Shown here piece after piece: positions 15,946 through 23,542 of a stretch of 28,321 bases of DNA (position 1 is the first letter of the stretch; each line of letters opens with the position of its first letter). Position numbers and translations under genes: made by a program. The stretch covers positions 1 through 28,321 of the forward strand of contig CAJUFP010000064.1 in the NCBI GenBank assembly GCA_910585645.1. Reading direction: 5' to 3'. This DNA comes from an uncultured Hungatella sp. (GTDB lineage: Bacteria > Bacillota > Clostridia > Lachnospirales > Lachnospiraceae). The notes under the pieces are model-generated. The model had not been told where the DNA came from. It made no database searches and saw only the letters and a list, made by a program, of their open reading frames with translations.

Positions 15946-16584
15946 CTAAATTTCGATGCCTCTCAGCCTCAGATACGCCTTCACAAGCTCCACCGCCGGG
16001 TCCAGCTCCAAGGTCGTAGTATTGATAGGCAGGTCGTAGTTGGCCATATCATCCCACTCTTTTCCTGTGTAATATTTGTAGTAGTCCCTTCTCTCCTTGC
16101 TGATGCGGTTGGCCCGGCGCAGCGCCTCCTTTGTGTCCACACCGTCCACCTCCACCACGCGGCGGATACAGGTACTGCTGTCCGAATACACAAACAGACG
16201 CACCAGATTCTTTATGCCTGCGGCCTCCAACACGAAATCCGCGCACCGCCCCATAATAATACAAGACTGCTCCGTGGCCACCCGCCGTATCATCTTAGCC
16301 TGGAAGCGGAACAGATTCTCCGGTGACGTGATGTCATCGTCCAGCGACGGCTCCTCCAGGCTGGTGCGCAGCCCTCCTATGGCCCTGAAGAACAGGTTAT
16401 TGCCTGCTTTCTCGTCGTTAAGGCGGAAATACTGTTCCCCAATAGCGCTCTCCTCCGACGCCATCTTTAAGATCTCTTCATCATAAAAGGGAATCCCCAG
16501 CTCTTCTGACAACTTCTTGCCCATGATGCGTCCGCCGCTGCCGTAAAGCCTGTCAATCGTAATAACATACTTATCGTTTCCCAT
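15946..16584 (-). CDS. Cytidylate kinase-like protein
   Basis: A 212-residue P-loop protein of the cytidylate kinase-like group (Cytidylate_kin2 pattern). KYVITIDRLYGSGGRIMGKKLSEELG opens with a degenerate P-loop (YGSGGRIMGK) instead of the classical GxxGxGK[ST]. IPFYDEEIL and CIIMGRCADFVL are the second and third conserved parts. RRVVEVDGVDTKEALRRANRISKERRDYY matches the lid and arginine-rich region. The true substrate is not known; relatives are only called kinase-like, and it is not the housekeeping Cmk. AAGGAGG lies before the ATG. A promoter with a strong -10 lies about 50 bases upstream. The gene is monocistronic, divergent from asnA. Confidence 0.82.
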   Translation of the reverse strand: MGNDKYVITIDRLYGSGGRIMGKKLSEELGIPFYDEEILKMASEESAIGEQYFRLNDEKAGNNLFFRAIGGLRTSLEEPSLDDDITSPENLFRFQAKMIRRVATEQSCIIMGRCADFVLEAAGIKNLVRLFVYSDSSTCIRRVVEVDGVDTKEALRRANRISKERRDYYKYYTGKEWDDMANYDLPINTTTLELDPAVELVKAYLRLRGIEI

Positions 16585-16634
16585 GTGAAACCTCCTTGTC
16601 CTCTGGCATTAATTACTTGCTTCCCGTTAAGATC

Positions 16635-16663
16635 ATTATACCACCTGCGCCCCGGTTAGAAAA
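16635..16663 (-). promoter_or_regulatory. Promoter of the cytidylate kinase-like gene
   Basis: TATAAT (16640-16635) on the minus strand has a TTTTCT at 17 bases upstream (16663-16658). The -10 is perfect and the -35 poor. Confidence 0.5.
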
Positions 16664-16700
16664 CCCAAAGAGAATTTTTTCTCAATCTGTCAATCCACCA

Positions 16701-16729
16701 TTGATTTGACAGAGTTGCGAATGTATAAT
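16701..16729 (+). promoter_or_regulatory. Promoter of asnA
   Basis: TTGATT (16701-16706), 17 bases and TATAAT (16724-16729) lie about 32 bases before the asnA ATG. AGGAGG follows at 16749-16754. Confidence 0.7.
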
Positions 16730-16760
16730 AGGAGGGTCATATCATTTTAGGAGGAACCAT

Positions 16761-17768
16761 ATGAATCTGATACTACCCAAAGATTACGACCCCCGCCTGA
16801 CCATACGTCAGACCCAGGAGGCCATCAAGTATATCCGAGACACCTTTCAAAAAGAATTTGGAAAACAGATGAACTTAGAGCGCATCTCCGCTCCCCTCTT
16901 CGTGGAAAAGAGTACCGGCCTGAACGATGACTTAAACGGCGTGGAACGCCCTGTGGCCTTTGACATGGCTGCCCTTCCCCAGGAGACCATCGAGGTGGTC
17001 CACTCCCTGGCCAAGTGGAAGCGCATGGCTCTCTTCCAGTATGGGTTTAAGCCTGGTGAAGGCCTTTACACAAACATGAACGCCATCCGCCGGGATGAGA
17101 TCCCCGACAATCTCCACTCCTGCTATGTGGATCAGTGGGACTGGGAAAAAGTCATCACAAAAGAGGAGCGGACCATCGACACGTTAAAGGACACCGTCAG
17201 GAATATCTTCAAGATCATCAAGCACATGGAACATGAGGTGTGGTACAAATATCCCCAGGCCGTAAAGCGCCTTCCGGAGGATATCTATTTTATCACCTCC
17301 CAGGAACTGGAGGATATGTACCCGGATAAGTCCCCAAAGGAGCGGGAAAACCTCATCACCAAAGAACACGGATGCGTGTTCCTGATGAAGATCGGCGATA
17401 AGTTAAACAGCGGCGAACCCCACGACGGCCGCGCTCCGGACTACGACGACTGGCAGCTAAACGGAGATATCCTTTTCTGGTTCGACACCCTGAACTGCGC
17501 CCTGGAGATCTCCAGCATGGGAATCCGGGTTGACGAGACATCCCTGGAAGAGCAGCTAAAAAAGGCCGGGTGTGAGGAGCGAAGAAAACTTCCCTATCAC
17601 CGCATGCTTTTAAACCGTGAGCTGCCCTACACCATCGGAGGAGGCATCGGCCAATCCAGGCTGTGTATGCTTCTGCTGGACCGCGCTCACATCGGCGAAG
17701 TCCAGGCCAGCATCTGGCCGGAGGACATGAAGAGTGCCTGCAAGGCTCACAAGATCTATCTGTTATAG
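16761..17768 (+). CDS. asnA: Aspartate--ammonia ligase (asparagine synthetase A)
   Basis: A 335-residue cytosolic enzyme that makes asparagine from aspartate, ammonia and ATP. The fold is like class II aminoacyl-tRNA synthetases. YIRDTFQKEFGKQMNLERISAPLFV and the STGLNDDLNGVERPV segment open the protein. AKWKRMALFQYGFKPGEGLYTNMNAIRRDE holds the aspartyl-adenylate-forming region. HDGRAPDYDDWQLNGDI and LPYTIGGGIGQSRLCMLLL are the late active-site motifs. The length matches the family (about 330). Its own promoter lies between it and the divergent kinase-like gene. No T-box or other leader is seen in the 176 bp upstream, so amino-acid control by that route is unlikely here. Confidence 0.97.
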   Translation: MNLILPKDYDPRLTIRQTQEAIKYIRDTFQKEFGKQMNLERISAPLFVEKSTGLNDDLNGVERPVAFDMAALPQETIEVVHSLAKWKRMALFQYGFKPGEGLYTNMNAIRRDEIPDNLHSCYVDQWDWEKVITKEERTIDTLKDTVRNIFKIIKHMEHEVWYKYPQAVKRLPEDIYFITSQELEDMYPDKSPKERENLITKEHGCVFLMKIGDKLNSGEPHDGRAPDYDDWQLNGDILFWFDTLNCALEISSMGIRVDETSLEEQLKKAGCEERRKLPYHRMLLNRELPYTIGGGIGQSRLCMLLLDRAHIGEVQASIWPEDMKSACKAHKIYLL

Positions 17769-17859
17769 AGGCATGTCTTTCCTGTCCCGGAGGAGGGAAA
17801 GCCGCAACTTTACGTTCGCCATATTGCCCTTTTGCGCAAGAAATCATTCTTAAGAGCCC

Positions 17860-18021
17860 AGAGCGTGTCTGAAAATTCATTCCCGCCATTTGTACGCCCC
17901 ACTTTGCGGTATATTTGGTCCTCATTCAGCCAACGTAGCCCACTACGCCTCCCTCATTCGGGCCAAATCTCCCACAAACTGTGACGCACATCTGACAGAA
18001 AGCAATTTTCAGACACGCTCT
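17860..18021. repeat. 162-bp element with perfect 18-bp terminal inverted repeats
   Basis: AGAGCGTGTCTGAAAATT (17860-17877) recurs as its exact reverse complement at 18004-18021. Inside, nested palindromes are seen: CGTAG/CTACG around CCCA, and ATTTGG/CCAAAT further out. The whole can fold into a long branched hairpin. There is no gene in it. It looks like a MITE-like or REP-like element between two convergent genes. No target-site duplication is visible: CC on the left, AA on the right. Its right end supplies part of the stop codon of the WYL gene. Copy number cannot be judged from one window. Confidence 0.8.
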
Positions 18022-19000
18022 AATACATCCCCAGAATCTCCCCCAGATACTCCCTGTACTCCTGACAGACCTGCTCCGGCCCCACGATGCGCATTCTGCT
18101 GCCGATCCCCGTGACCCATCCAAAAAATTGATGACTCACCGCAGCCTGGACGTGGACCCGAAACCTCTTCTCATCCACAGGCATGATCATAACCTCTCTT
18201 CCGAAACGATCCAAAATCACACCCACCAGCTCATTATCACACAGCAGGACTACCTTTTCATCCCTGCCTCCATACATGCCAAAGGTCTTTTTAGAAAATT
18301 CTGCCAGATCAAAATTCTCAAACCGCTGTCTTCCTACACGCTCCTGCTCCAGAATTCCGGTGTGCCGCATCTTGTCCACGCGGAAGTGCTTAATGCGGTC
18401 CGCCTCGTCATCATAAGCAATGAGATAATAGTTTTCGCTGCTCCAGGTCAGAGACCATGGACTGACTCTGTAGTAGGCCCCTCCCTTTTTGGGCTTTAAT
18501 TCCTTTTTGACTGTCCACTCCACATACTGGAACTGTATCTGCCGATTCTCCAAAATGGCTGTGTGGATCTGATCAATGTTGTGGTAGATCCGTTCATTGC
18601 CAGACTTTGGGCGGTTATAGATAAAGACATTCCTCTGCAGCCGCCTGGCATCATGTTCACCGGCCAAAGCCTCCAGCTTTTTGATCAGCCTCTCCGACTT
18701 CTTCTGGCTGATAAACTTTGATGACTGCACCGCATCCACCAGAAGCTTTAGCTCCGCAAGCTCAAACTCCCGTTCGGCCACATAATAGCCGCCGTTCGTC
18801 CCCTTGGCCTGTATAATATCCAGGCCGAATTCCCTAAGCGTCTCAATATCGCTGTATATGGTCTTCCGGTCTGCGGACATCCCGTAACCGCCAAGCTGCC
18901 TGTCTATGTCCGCAGCGGATAAAGGATGGGCCTCATCCGTCTTGTCCAGAAGTATCTTCATAATATATAACATCCTTAGTTTTACAGATGAAACCGACAT
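18020..19000 (-). CDS. WYL-domain transcriptional regulator
   Basis: A 326-residue DNA-binding protein with an N-terminal HTH (about 1-70, including LSAADIDRQLGGYGMSADRKTIYSD) and a central WYL domain around WSSENYYLIAYDDEADRIKHFRVDKM, followed by the WCX-like C-terminal part. WYL domains are thought to sense ligands such as nucleic acids; the ligand and targets are not known here. The ATG at 19000 has GGAG before it. The longer frame (to 19063) runs into the preceding terminator, so it is rejected. The stop TAG is made of one T and the first two bases (AG) of the minus-strand terminal repeat, so the C terminus may have been altered by the insertion. Downstream there is only the repeat element. 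Confidence 0.87.
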   Translation of the reverse strand: MSVSSVKLRMLYIMKILLDKTDEAHPLSAADIDRQLGGYGMSADRKTIYSDIETLREFGLDIIQAKGTNGGYYVAEREFELAELKLLVDAVQSSKFISQKKSERLIKKLEALAGEHDARRLQRNVFIYNRPKSGNERIYHNIDQIHTAILENRQIQFQYVEWTVKKELKPKKGGAYYRVSPWSLTWSSENYYLIAYDDEADRIKHFRVDKMRHTGILEQERVGRQRFENFDLAEFSKKTFGMYGGRDEKVVLLCDNELVGVILDRFGREVMIMPVDEKRFRVHVQAAVSHQFFGWVTGIGSRMRIVGPEQVCQEYREYLGEILGMY

Positions 19001-19023
19001 GCTCTCTCCAACTTTCTTATGTG

Positions 19024-19066
19024 AAAATCTGTCCGTACCGGCGTCCACCCCCAAAGCCGGCACGGA
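19024..19066 (-). terminator. Terminator behind the DnaQ/ERI-1-like gene
   Basis: On the minus strand an 11-bp stem (19066-19056 with 19042-19032, one G-T pair) is followed by CAGATTTTC. It lies between the exonuclease stop and the WYL start. Confidence 0.65.
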
Positions 19067-19147
19067 TCCTTCTTATGGTTTCTCTCAGGCTCTATAGGGC
19101 CATCCAAGGCCTCTTCCGCTGCCGGACACTCCTGAGCCCCCTTCCCG

Positions 19148-19816
19148 TCAGCACTGCAGCGCCAGACATGAAAAATTAAACAGCTCCTCCAGGGATACTG
19201 CCAGCGGGTCTGTGGTAAACAGGGACTCCGCCCTGTCGGCGATCCGTATCCTGTCCTCCTCCTCCCGGGTCCGACGAAGCAGCTCCGCCGTATTCCTGGA
19301 ATCCCACAGCGCGTCATGCCGGTGTCCCTCAAAGGCAACATCCGCGTAAAGCAGAGCCAGATCCAGGGAAACCTGGTACTCCTTATTCAACATATGGTCA
19401 AACTCTTTCTGAAAATCTCTCCAGCCGTCCATTAAGGCTTTCTCCGCCTGACTTAGCTCGATCCGCTTTAGATAGATCTCGCGGACCAGCTGACTGAAAT
19501 CATTATCACTCCAGGCAATGATCTCAATCTGGCTTTCTCCGCCTAAGCACCACTGGGCAAAGCTGTGAAAAGCATCCTCAAAGGAATCCCCCTGCTCTAC
19601 CATGGCCGTGGTGATGCCGGTCATCTTCTCATATTTGGGATAAATCTTTGTGCTGTACTGTGGCTTTATGATCCGTTTAAACTCGGACACTTCCGTTAAC
19701 TCCTCGTCCAGCATAACTGCCCCGATCTCAATGGTCTCGCACTTGCATATATTCTTCTCCAGCTTAAACTTGTTTGGCAGCGGATGCATCTCTAAATCTA
19801 CTACTATGTATCTCAT
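19148..19816 (-). CDS. ERI-1/DnaQ-like 3'-5' exonuclease
   Basis: A 222-residue protein with an RNase T/DnaQ-type DEDDh fold. Exo I is VDLEM with Asp7 and Glu9. Exo II is WSDNDFSQL. Exo III is HRHDALWDSRNTAEL, with the His and Asp of the DEDDh type. The phrase IEIGAVMLDEEL and the KMTGIT motif are shared with ERI-1-like and PolC-type proofreading domains. It probably trims single-stranded nucleic acid, but the substrate cannot be told from sequence. GAGGAGGAG lies before the ATG. A plausible promoter lies around 19900-19940. A terminator follows, so it is monocistronic. Confidence 0.85.
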   Translation of the reverse strand: MRYIVVDLEMHPLPNKFKLEKNICKCETIEIGAVMLDEELTEVSEFKRIIKPQYSTKIYPKYEKMTGITTAMVEQGDSFEDAFHSFAQWCLGGESQIEIIAWSDNDFSQLVREIYLKRIELSQAEKALMDGWRDFQKEFDHMLNKEYQVSLDLALLYADVAFEGHRHDALWDSRNTAELLRRTREEEDRIRIADRAESLFTTDPLAVSLEELFNFSCLALQC

Positions 19817-20016
19817 GGCTCCTCCTCGTATGTTCCTTTGTCTTTTTGTTGGCTGCGCAGGTTTACCCTTTAAACTTTCATAAACCTGACACTGGGACTC
19901 CTTTTAAAGATTATGTATATCTTACCACATTTACTGTCCAAAAGTTTACCCATCCAGCGAAGATTTCCCGAAATTTTTCATCCTCAAAACTCCTAAAACG
20001 CCACCTCTTATCAGCC

Positions 20017-20376
20017 TCAGATCACTTTTGTCCCAAAAGGCATCAAAGCCAGCTTTGCTAATTTAAACTGCTGCAGTCCAAAGGGTATCCCCACGATCGT
20101 CACACACAGAAGCACTGCCCACGCCACATGCTCCAGAGCCAGGGGAATGCCTGACACCAGAAGCCACACAAGATTTAAAAGGAAGCTTCCCGCTCCTCCC
20201 CCATAGCACACCTCCTTTCCAAAAGGAAAAAAGGTCAGCCCGGCCATTTTAAAACACTGGAGTCCCACCGGAATCCCTATGACGGTCACACACCACAGAC
20301 ATCCCGCCAGGCACCAGCTTAACCCACTGATAAATCCTCCGAACACAAACCACAAAAGATTCCCAAGACATCCCAT
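20017..20376 (-). CDS. YccF-family membrane protein
   Basis: A 119-residue hydrophobic protein made of two YccF-type (DUF307) repeats. Each repeat has an N-terminal NL.W, a long hydrophobic helix, a TVIGIP or TIVGIP turn with G.Q.FK, then FPFG or MPFG. These motifs recur at about residues 5-54 and 67-115. About four membrane segments are likely. The function of the family is unknown. The gene starts 2 bp after the stop of the 142-residue gene, so both are on one transcript and are probably coupled. Both follow the riboswitch at 20881-21020. Confidence 0.88.
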   Translation of the reverse strand: MGCLGNLLWFVFGGFISGLSWCLAGCLWCVTVIGIPVGLQCFKMAGLTFFPFGKEVCYGGGAGSFLLNLVWLLVSGIPLALEHVAWAVLLCVTIVGIPFGLQQFKLAKLALMPFGTKVI

Positions 20377-20378
20377 AC

Positions 20379-20807
20379 CTACACTCCTCTCTGGGCTTTC
20401 AGCCTGCTTACCATTGACTCCACCCTCATAATTCCGCTGTCCACCTGCTTTATAGCTTCATCGATCTTTCTCTGAACCATCCAGTCGGCAATGATCCCGT
20501 CTAAAAACAGATCGGCAAATGAAAGAAATCCTCCCACATCAATCCCCAGCTCTGAAAAATCCGAAATGTCTTTTAATTCCCTCTGAAAAATCTTCAGATC
20601 CATCCTGGCGCTTTCCAGGTAGGAAGACGCGTCGTCAATTCTGGAATGCTTGATCATGCTGGTTATCAGCCCTCCGCCCAACATATCCCAGATTCCCCAG
20701 TTTCTCGCGCTGGCCAGCTTGCTCTGAGCTGCCCGCAGGCTCACAAGGGCCTTCTCCCCGGCCCTGACGGCTTCGTTGATCTCCTGTCTTCGTCTCTCTT
20801 CTGTCAT
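20379..20807 (-). CDS. Uncharacterised helical protein in a riboswitch-controlled operon
   Basis: A 142-residue soluble protein that I do not assign to a named family. The N-terminal 35 residues are charged and helical. NWGIWDMLGGGLITSMIKHSRIDDA at about 36-60 is a Gly-rich block that looks like the conserved core. A helical section (SYLESARMDLKIFQREL) follows. A more hydrophobic block, GIDVGGFLSFADLFLDGIIADWMV, at about 88-111, could lie against the membrane. The C terminus is again helical and charged. No signal peptide or clear membrane span is seen. GAAGGGAG lies about 10 bases before the ATG. It is the first gene after a yybP-ykoY-like leader, and the next gene starts 2 bp later. Regulation by Mn2+ is inferred from that leader. 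Confidence 0.8.
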   Translation of the reverse strand: MTEERRRQEINEAVRAGEKALVSLRAAQSKLASARNWGIWDMLGGGLITSMIKHSRIDDASSYLESARMDLKIFQRELKDISDFSELGIDVGGFLSFADLFLDGIIADWMVQRKIDEAIKQVDSGIMRVESMVSRLKAQRGV

Positions 20808-20880
20808 ATCAGTATTTCTCCCTTCTTAATTATATATGTATGGGCTTGACCTATGTGACAGACCCAATGTCGGATAATAT

Positions 20881-20929
20881 AAAAAAGACTCTTACCATGA
20901 CATCTTCTCTCTGCCACAATAAAAGTCTT
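20881..20929 (-). terminator. Riboswitch-associated terminator
   Basis: AAGACTTTTA (minus strand, 20929-20920) and TAAGAGTCTT (20894-20885) form a 10-bp stem with one G-U pair, followed by T (20886-20881). The first arm overlaps the 3' half of P1 of the leader, so P1 and terminator exclude each other. Confidence 0.8.
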
Positions 20930-21020
20930 GCTTTCTCATTTGATACGGATGCCTCTCGGCATCGAACGACGATTTCAAACCCATTCTGTATAACAGAATG
21001 TTTCGCTACTCCCTTTCATT
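20918..21020 (-). promoter_or_regulatory. yybP-ykoY-like (Mn2+) riboswitch leader
   Basis: Read on the minus strand, AATGAAAG (21020-21013) and CTTTTATT (20925-20918) form an 8-bp P1. GGGAGTAGCG (21013-21004) follows P1, and GCAAGACTTTT closes it. Both match the conserved yybP-ykoY elements as I recall them (AAAGGGGAGUAGC and GCGAGACCUUU). Between them lie a perfect CATTCTG/CAGAATG hairpin, a CGTCG stretch and a GATGCC-GAGA-GGCATC hairpin, in the expected order. In this family Mn2+ binding stabilises P1. Because P1 competes with the terminator, binding would switch the operon ON. The match is by eye and should be tested with a covariance model. Confidence 0.7.
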
Positions 21021-21031
21021 TGCTTGTTAAT

Positions 21032-21060
21032 AATATAACACTTTTTAGTGAGAATGTCAA
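21032..21060 (-). promoter_or_regulatory. Promoter of the riboswitch operon
   Basis: TTGACA (21060-21055), 17 bases and TATATT (21037-21032) on the minus strand form a strong promoter just ahead of P1 of the leader. The 98 bases from 21061 to 21158 show no further feature. Confidence 0.8.
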
Positions 21061-21158
21061 TTGCAACGAGAATATTTATCTGTCTCCTTTCAAAATCTTA
21101 GTTTATCTTCTTGTCCGGCTCTGCCCAAATAAACATTAATGCAACGCCGTACCAGGAC

Positions 21159-21186
21159 ATTTGCCAGCCCGCACAGGCTGGCAAAT
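21159..21186 (-). terminator. Hairpin after thrS
   Basis: ATTTGCCAGCC and GGCTGGCAAAT form a perfect 11-bp stem with a 6-base loop, 10 bases past the thrS stop. There is no clear T-run, so its strength as a terminator is uncertain; it may mainly protect the 3' end. Confidence 0.55.
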
Positions 21187-21195
21187 CCCACATTT

Positions 21196-23130
21196 CTATT
21201 TCTGTTCGTTAACTTTGACCTCTCTCACAGCCTTGGTCCTGATCTCCTCTTTCACCTCTTCCGCAAACGCGGCCAAAGACTTCTGCCCTTCATCCCCCGC
21301 AAACCGGCTTCTCACGGCAACCACGCCTTCCTCCTGCTCCTTCTGTCCCACGATGAGCATGTAGGGGATCTTCTGCATCTGCGCCTCCCGGATCTTGTAT
21401 CCGATCTTCTCGGACCTGGTATCCAGCTCCACCCGGATCCCCGCCTCATCCAGCTGCTTTCTCACACTCTCCCCATACTCCGCGAACTTGTCGGAGATGG
21501 GCAGAACTTTCACCTGAACCGGAGCCAGCCATGTGGGGAAAGCTCCCGCAAAGTGCTCGATCAGAATCCCGATAAACCGCTCAATAGACCCAAAAGCCAC
21601 CCGATGGATCATGATAGGGCGATGTTTCTCCCCATCCGCCCCCTGGTACTCCAGCTCAAACCGCTGAGGCAGCTGGAAATCAAGCTGGATCGTGCCGCAC
21701 TGCCATGTCCTTCCAATGGCATCCACCAGATGGAAATCAATCTTCGGCCCATAAAACGCGCCGTCGCCTTCATTGACCACATAGTCAAGGCCCAGCTCAT
21801 CCAAAGCGCCCCGAAGGCCCTCTGTAGCCATCTCCCAGTCTTCGTCGCTGCCCATGCTGTCCTCCGGCCTGGTAGACAATTCCACATGGTACTGGAACCC
21901 AAACAGGGTGTAAACCTCATTGATCAGCCTGGCAACCCCTTTGATCTCCTCCTTGATCTGCTCGGGAGTCATGAAAATATGAGCGTCGTCCTGGTTAAAA
22001 CACCGCACCCTCATAAGGCCGTGAAGCTGGCCTGACTTTTCATGGCGGTGTACCAGCCCGATCTCCCCCATCCTTAAAGGCAGATCCCGGTAAGAGCGTG
22101 GCTCTGAAGCGTACACCAGAACTCCCCCCGGACAGTTCATGGGCTTGATGGCAAAATCCTGTTCGTCGATCACTGTGGTATACATATTATTTTTATAGTG
22201 GTCCCAGTGTCCGGAAGTCTCCCACAGGCTACGGTTCAGCATAATCGGCGTGGAGATCTCCACGTATCCGGCCTTTTTGTGAATCTCCCTCCAGTACTCC
22301 ATCAGCGTGTTCTTAAGCACCATGCCCTTTGGCAGGAAGAAGGGGAATCCAGGCCCTGCGTCGTGCATCATGAAAAGTCCCAGCTCCCTGCCCAGTTTTC
22401 TGTGGTCTCTCTTCTTTGCCTCCTCCATCATGGTGATGTAGGCCTCCAACTCCTCCTTCTTGCCAAATGCCGTGGCATAGATCCGGGTCAGCATCTTGTT
22501 GTGCTCATTGCCTCTCCAGTAGGCCCCTGCAATGCTCATAAGCTTGTAGGCCTTTCCCACATCCTTGGTATTCATCAGATGAGGTCCTGCGCACAAGTCC
22601 GTAAATTCTCCCTGCTTATAAAAGCTGATCTCCTCGCCCTCAGGCAGATCCTGGATAAGCTCCACCTTATAAGGCTCCTCCTTCTCCCTCATGAGAGCCA
22701 GAGCCTCCTCTCTGGGCAGCGTAAACCGCTCCAAAGGCAGCCCTTCTTTTATGATTTTCTTCATCTCCGCCTCGATCTTTTCCAGATCTTCCGCCGCAAT
22801 GGGGCTTGCGAAGTCAATATCATAGTAAAATCCGTCTGCAATAGATGGCCCGATAGCCAGTTTAGCGTCCGGGTACAATCTTTTTACCGCCTGGGCCATC
22901 ACATGACTGGCCGTGTGCCGCAGCGCCGCCAGCCCCTTCTCATCCCTGGCAGTGAGGATATTCAGCTGACAGTCCTTGTCCACCACATACCTGAGATCCA
23001 CACTCTCCCCGTCAAGCTCCCCGCCGCATGCCGCTCTGGCCAGGCCGGAGCTGATAGAGGCCGCAATATCCAACACGGACATGGGCTGTTCAAACTCTTT
23101 AAAACTGCCGTCTTTTAATGTTACTTTCAT
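21196..23130 (-). CDS. thrS: Threonyl-tRNA synthetase
   Basis: A 644-residue cytosolic enzyme that charges tRNA-Thr with threonine. The TGS domain fills about the first 60 residues (MKVTLKDGSFKEFEQP). The editing domain follows with HTASHVMAQAVKRLYPDAK, which carries the HxxxH pair. The class II catalytic core includes MNCPGGVLVY (zinc-ligand Cys), LVHRHEKSGQLHGLMRVR, FNQDDAHIF and PIMIHRVAFGSIERFIGILIEH (motif 3). The anticodon-binding domain is at the C terminus (PTWLAPVQVKVLPI onwards). The length is normal. AAGGAG lies before the ATG. The gene is controlled by a T-box leader that reads uncharged tRNA-Thr. Confidence 0.98.
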   Translation of the reverse strand: MKVTLKDGSFKEFEQPMSVLDIAASISSGLARAACGGELDGESVDLRYVVDKDCQLNILTARDEKGLAALRHTASHVMAQAVKRLYPDAKLAIGPSIADGFYYDIDFASPIAAEDLEKIEAEMKKIIKEGLPLERFTLPREEALALMREKEEPYKVELIQDLPEGEEISFYKQGEFTDLCAGPHLMNTKDVGKAYKLMSIAGAYWRGNEHNKMLTRIYATAFGKKEELEAYITMMEEAKKRDHRKLGRELGLFMMHDAGPGFPFFLPKGMVLKNTLMEYWREIHKKAGYVEISTPIMLNRSLWETSGHWDHYKNNMYTTVIDEQDFAIKPMNCPGGVLVYASEPRSYRDLPLRMGEIGLVHRHEKSGQLHGLMRVRCFNQDDAHIFMTPEQIKEEIKGVARLINEVYTLFGFQYHVELSTRPEDSMGSDEDWEMATEGLRGALDELGLDYVVNEGDGAFYGPKIDFHLVDAIGRTWQCGTIQLDFQLPQRFELEYQGADGEKHRPIMIHRVAFGSIERFIGILIEHFAGAFPTWLAPVQVKVLPISDKFAEYGESVRKQLDEAGIRVELDTRSEKIGYKIREAQMQKIPYMLIVGQKEQEEGVVAVRSRFAGDEGQKSLAAFAEEVKEEIRTKAVREVKVNEQK

Positions 23131-23220
23131 GACAAATCTCTCCTTTTCTCAATCGTCTGATCCAAATCTGATCTTCATGCCTCCAGATAAGCCTGCGCCC
23201 CCACAGCCGCTCTTTCCCCT

Positions 23221-23260
23221 AAAATAGAAAATCCCTCCTTACAGTTTCCTGTAAGAAGGG
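23221..23260 (-). terminator. T-box terminator of the thrS leader
   Basis: On the minus strand CCCTTCTTACAG (23260-23249) pairs with CTGTAAGGAGGG (23244-23233) around GAAA, followed by TTTTCTATTTT. It is mutually exclusive with the T-box antiterminator just upstream. Confidence 0.88.
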
Positions 23261-23478
23261 ACGATACACATCGCGGTTCCACCCTCTTTGTCAAAGCATA
23301 CATGACGCTTTGACCGCTTCTTTCATGATGATAACGGAATCACCGTGTCCGATTAAGGACCGCTTAGGGGTGGTCTTCCTTTGCCGGTCCCGTAAGATGC
23401 TCACACCTTCCCATCTCTCTCTGAACGCTCCCTGGCAATCTACTGTCCCCGTCAACGCATTGACTTATCTGGGTTTCT
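23233..23478 (-). promoter_or_regulatory. T-box leader of thrS
   Basis: The T-box core AGGGTGGAACCGCG is on the minus strand at 23285-23272, where the tRNA acceptor end binds. Upstream, AGAGAGA and GGTGTGAGC fit the stem I elements. The likely specifier is ACC (Thr) at 23374-23372 in GGAAGACCACCCC. The leader ends in a terminator. In T-box control, uncharged tRNA-Thr favours the antiterminator and thrS is transcribed. The 412 bp between thrS and the nitroreductase gene hold only this leader and its promoter. Confidence 0.9.
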
Positions 23479-23484
23479 TTTTTG

Positions 23485-23512
23485 ATTATATCATTGGCTT
23501 GGATTTTGTCAA
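23485..23512 (-). promoter_or_regulatory. Promoter of thrS
   Basis: TTGACA (23512-23507), 16 bases and TATAAT (23490-23485) on the minus strand are both perfect hexamers. A 6-bp inverted repeat (GGCTTG/CAAGCC, 23496-23515) covers the -35 box. Confidence 0.85.
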
Positions 23513-23542
23513 GCCGAAAATCTCCACTTTATCACATTCTTT

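Noticed and set aside
16585..16760. T-box or other leader before asnA
   Set aside because: Too short, and no T-box core sequence is present; only two divergent promoters are seen.
20930..21003. tRNA-like fold in the riboswitch region
   Set aside because: The hairpins do not give a cloverleaf, and there is no TTCGANNC T-arm in place or CCA-like end.
20840..21139. 99-aa plus-strand reading frame
   Set aside because: It is antisense to the riboswitch and its promoter; no ribosome binding site or domain.
21139..23118. Two plus-strand frames of about 300 aa
   Set aside because: They lie antisense to thrS, whose motifs are complete on the minus strand.
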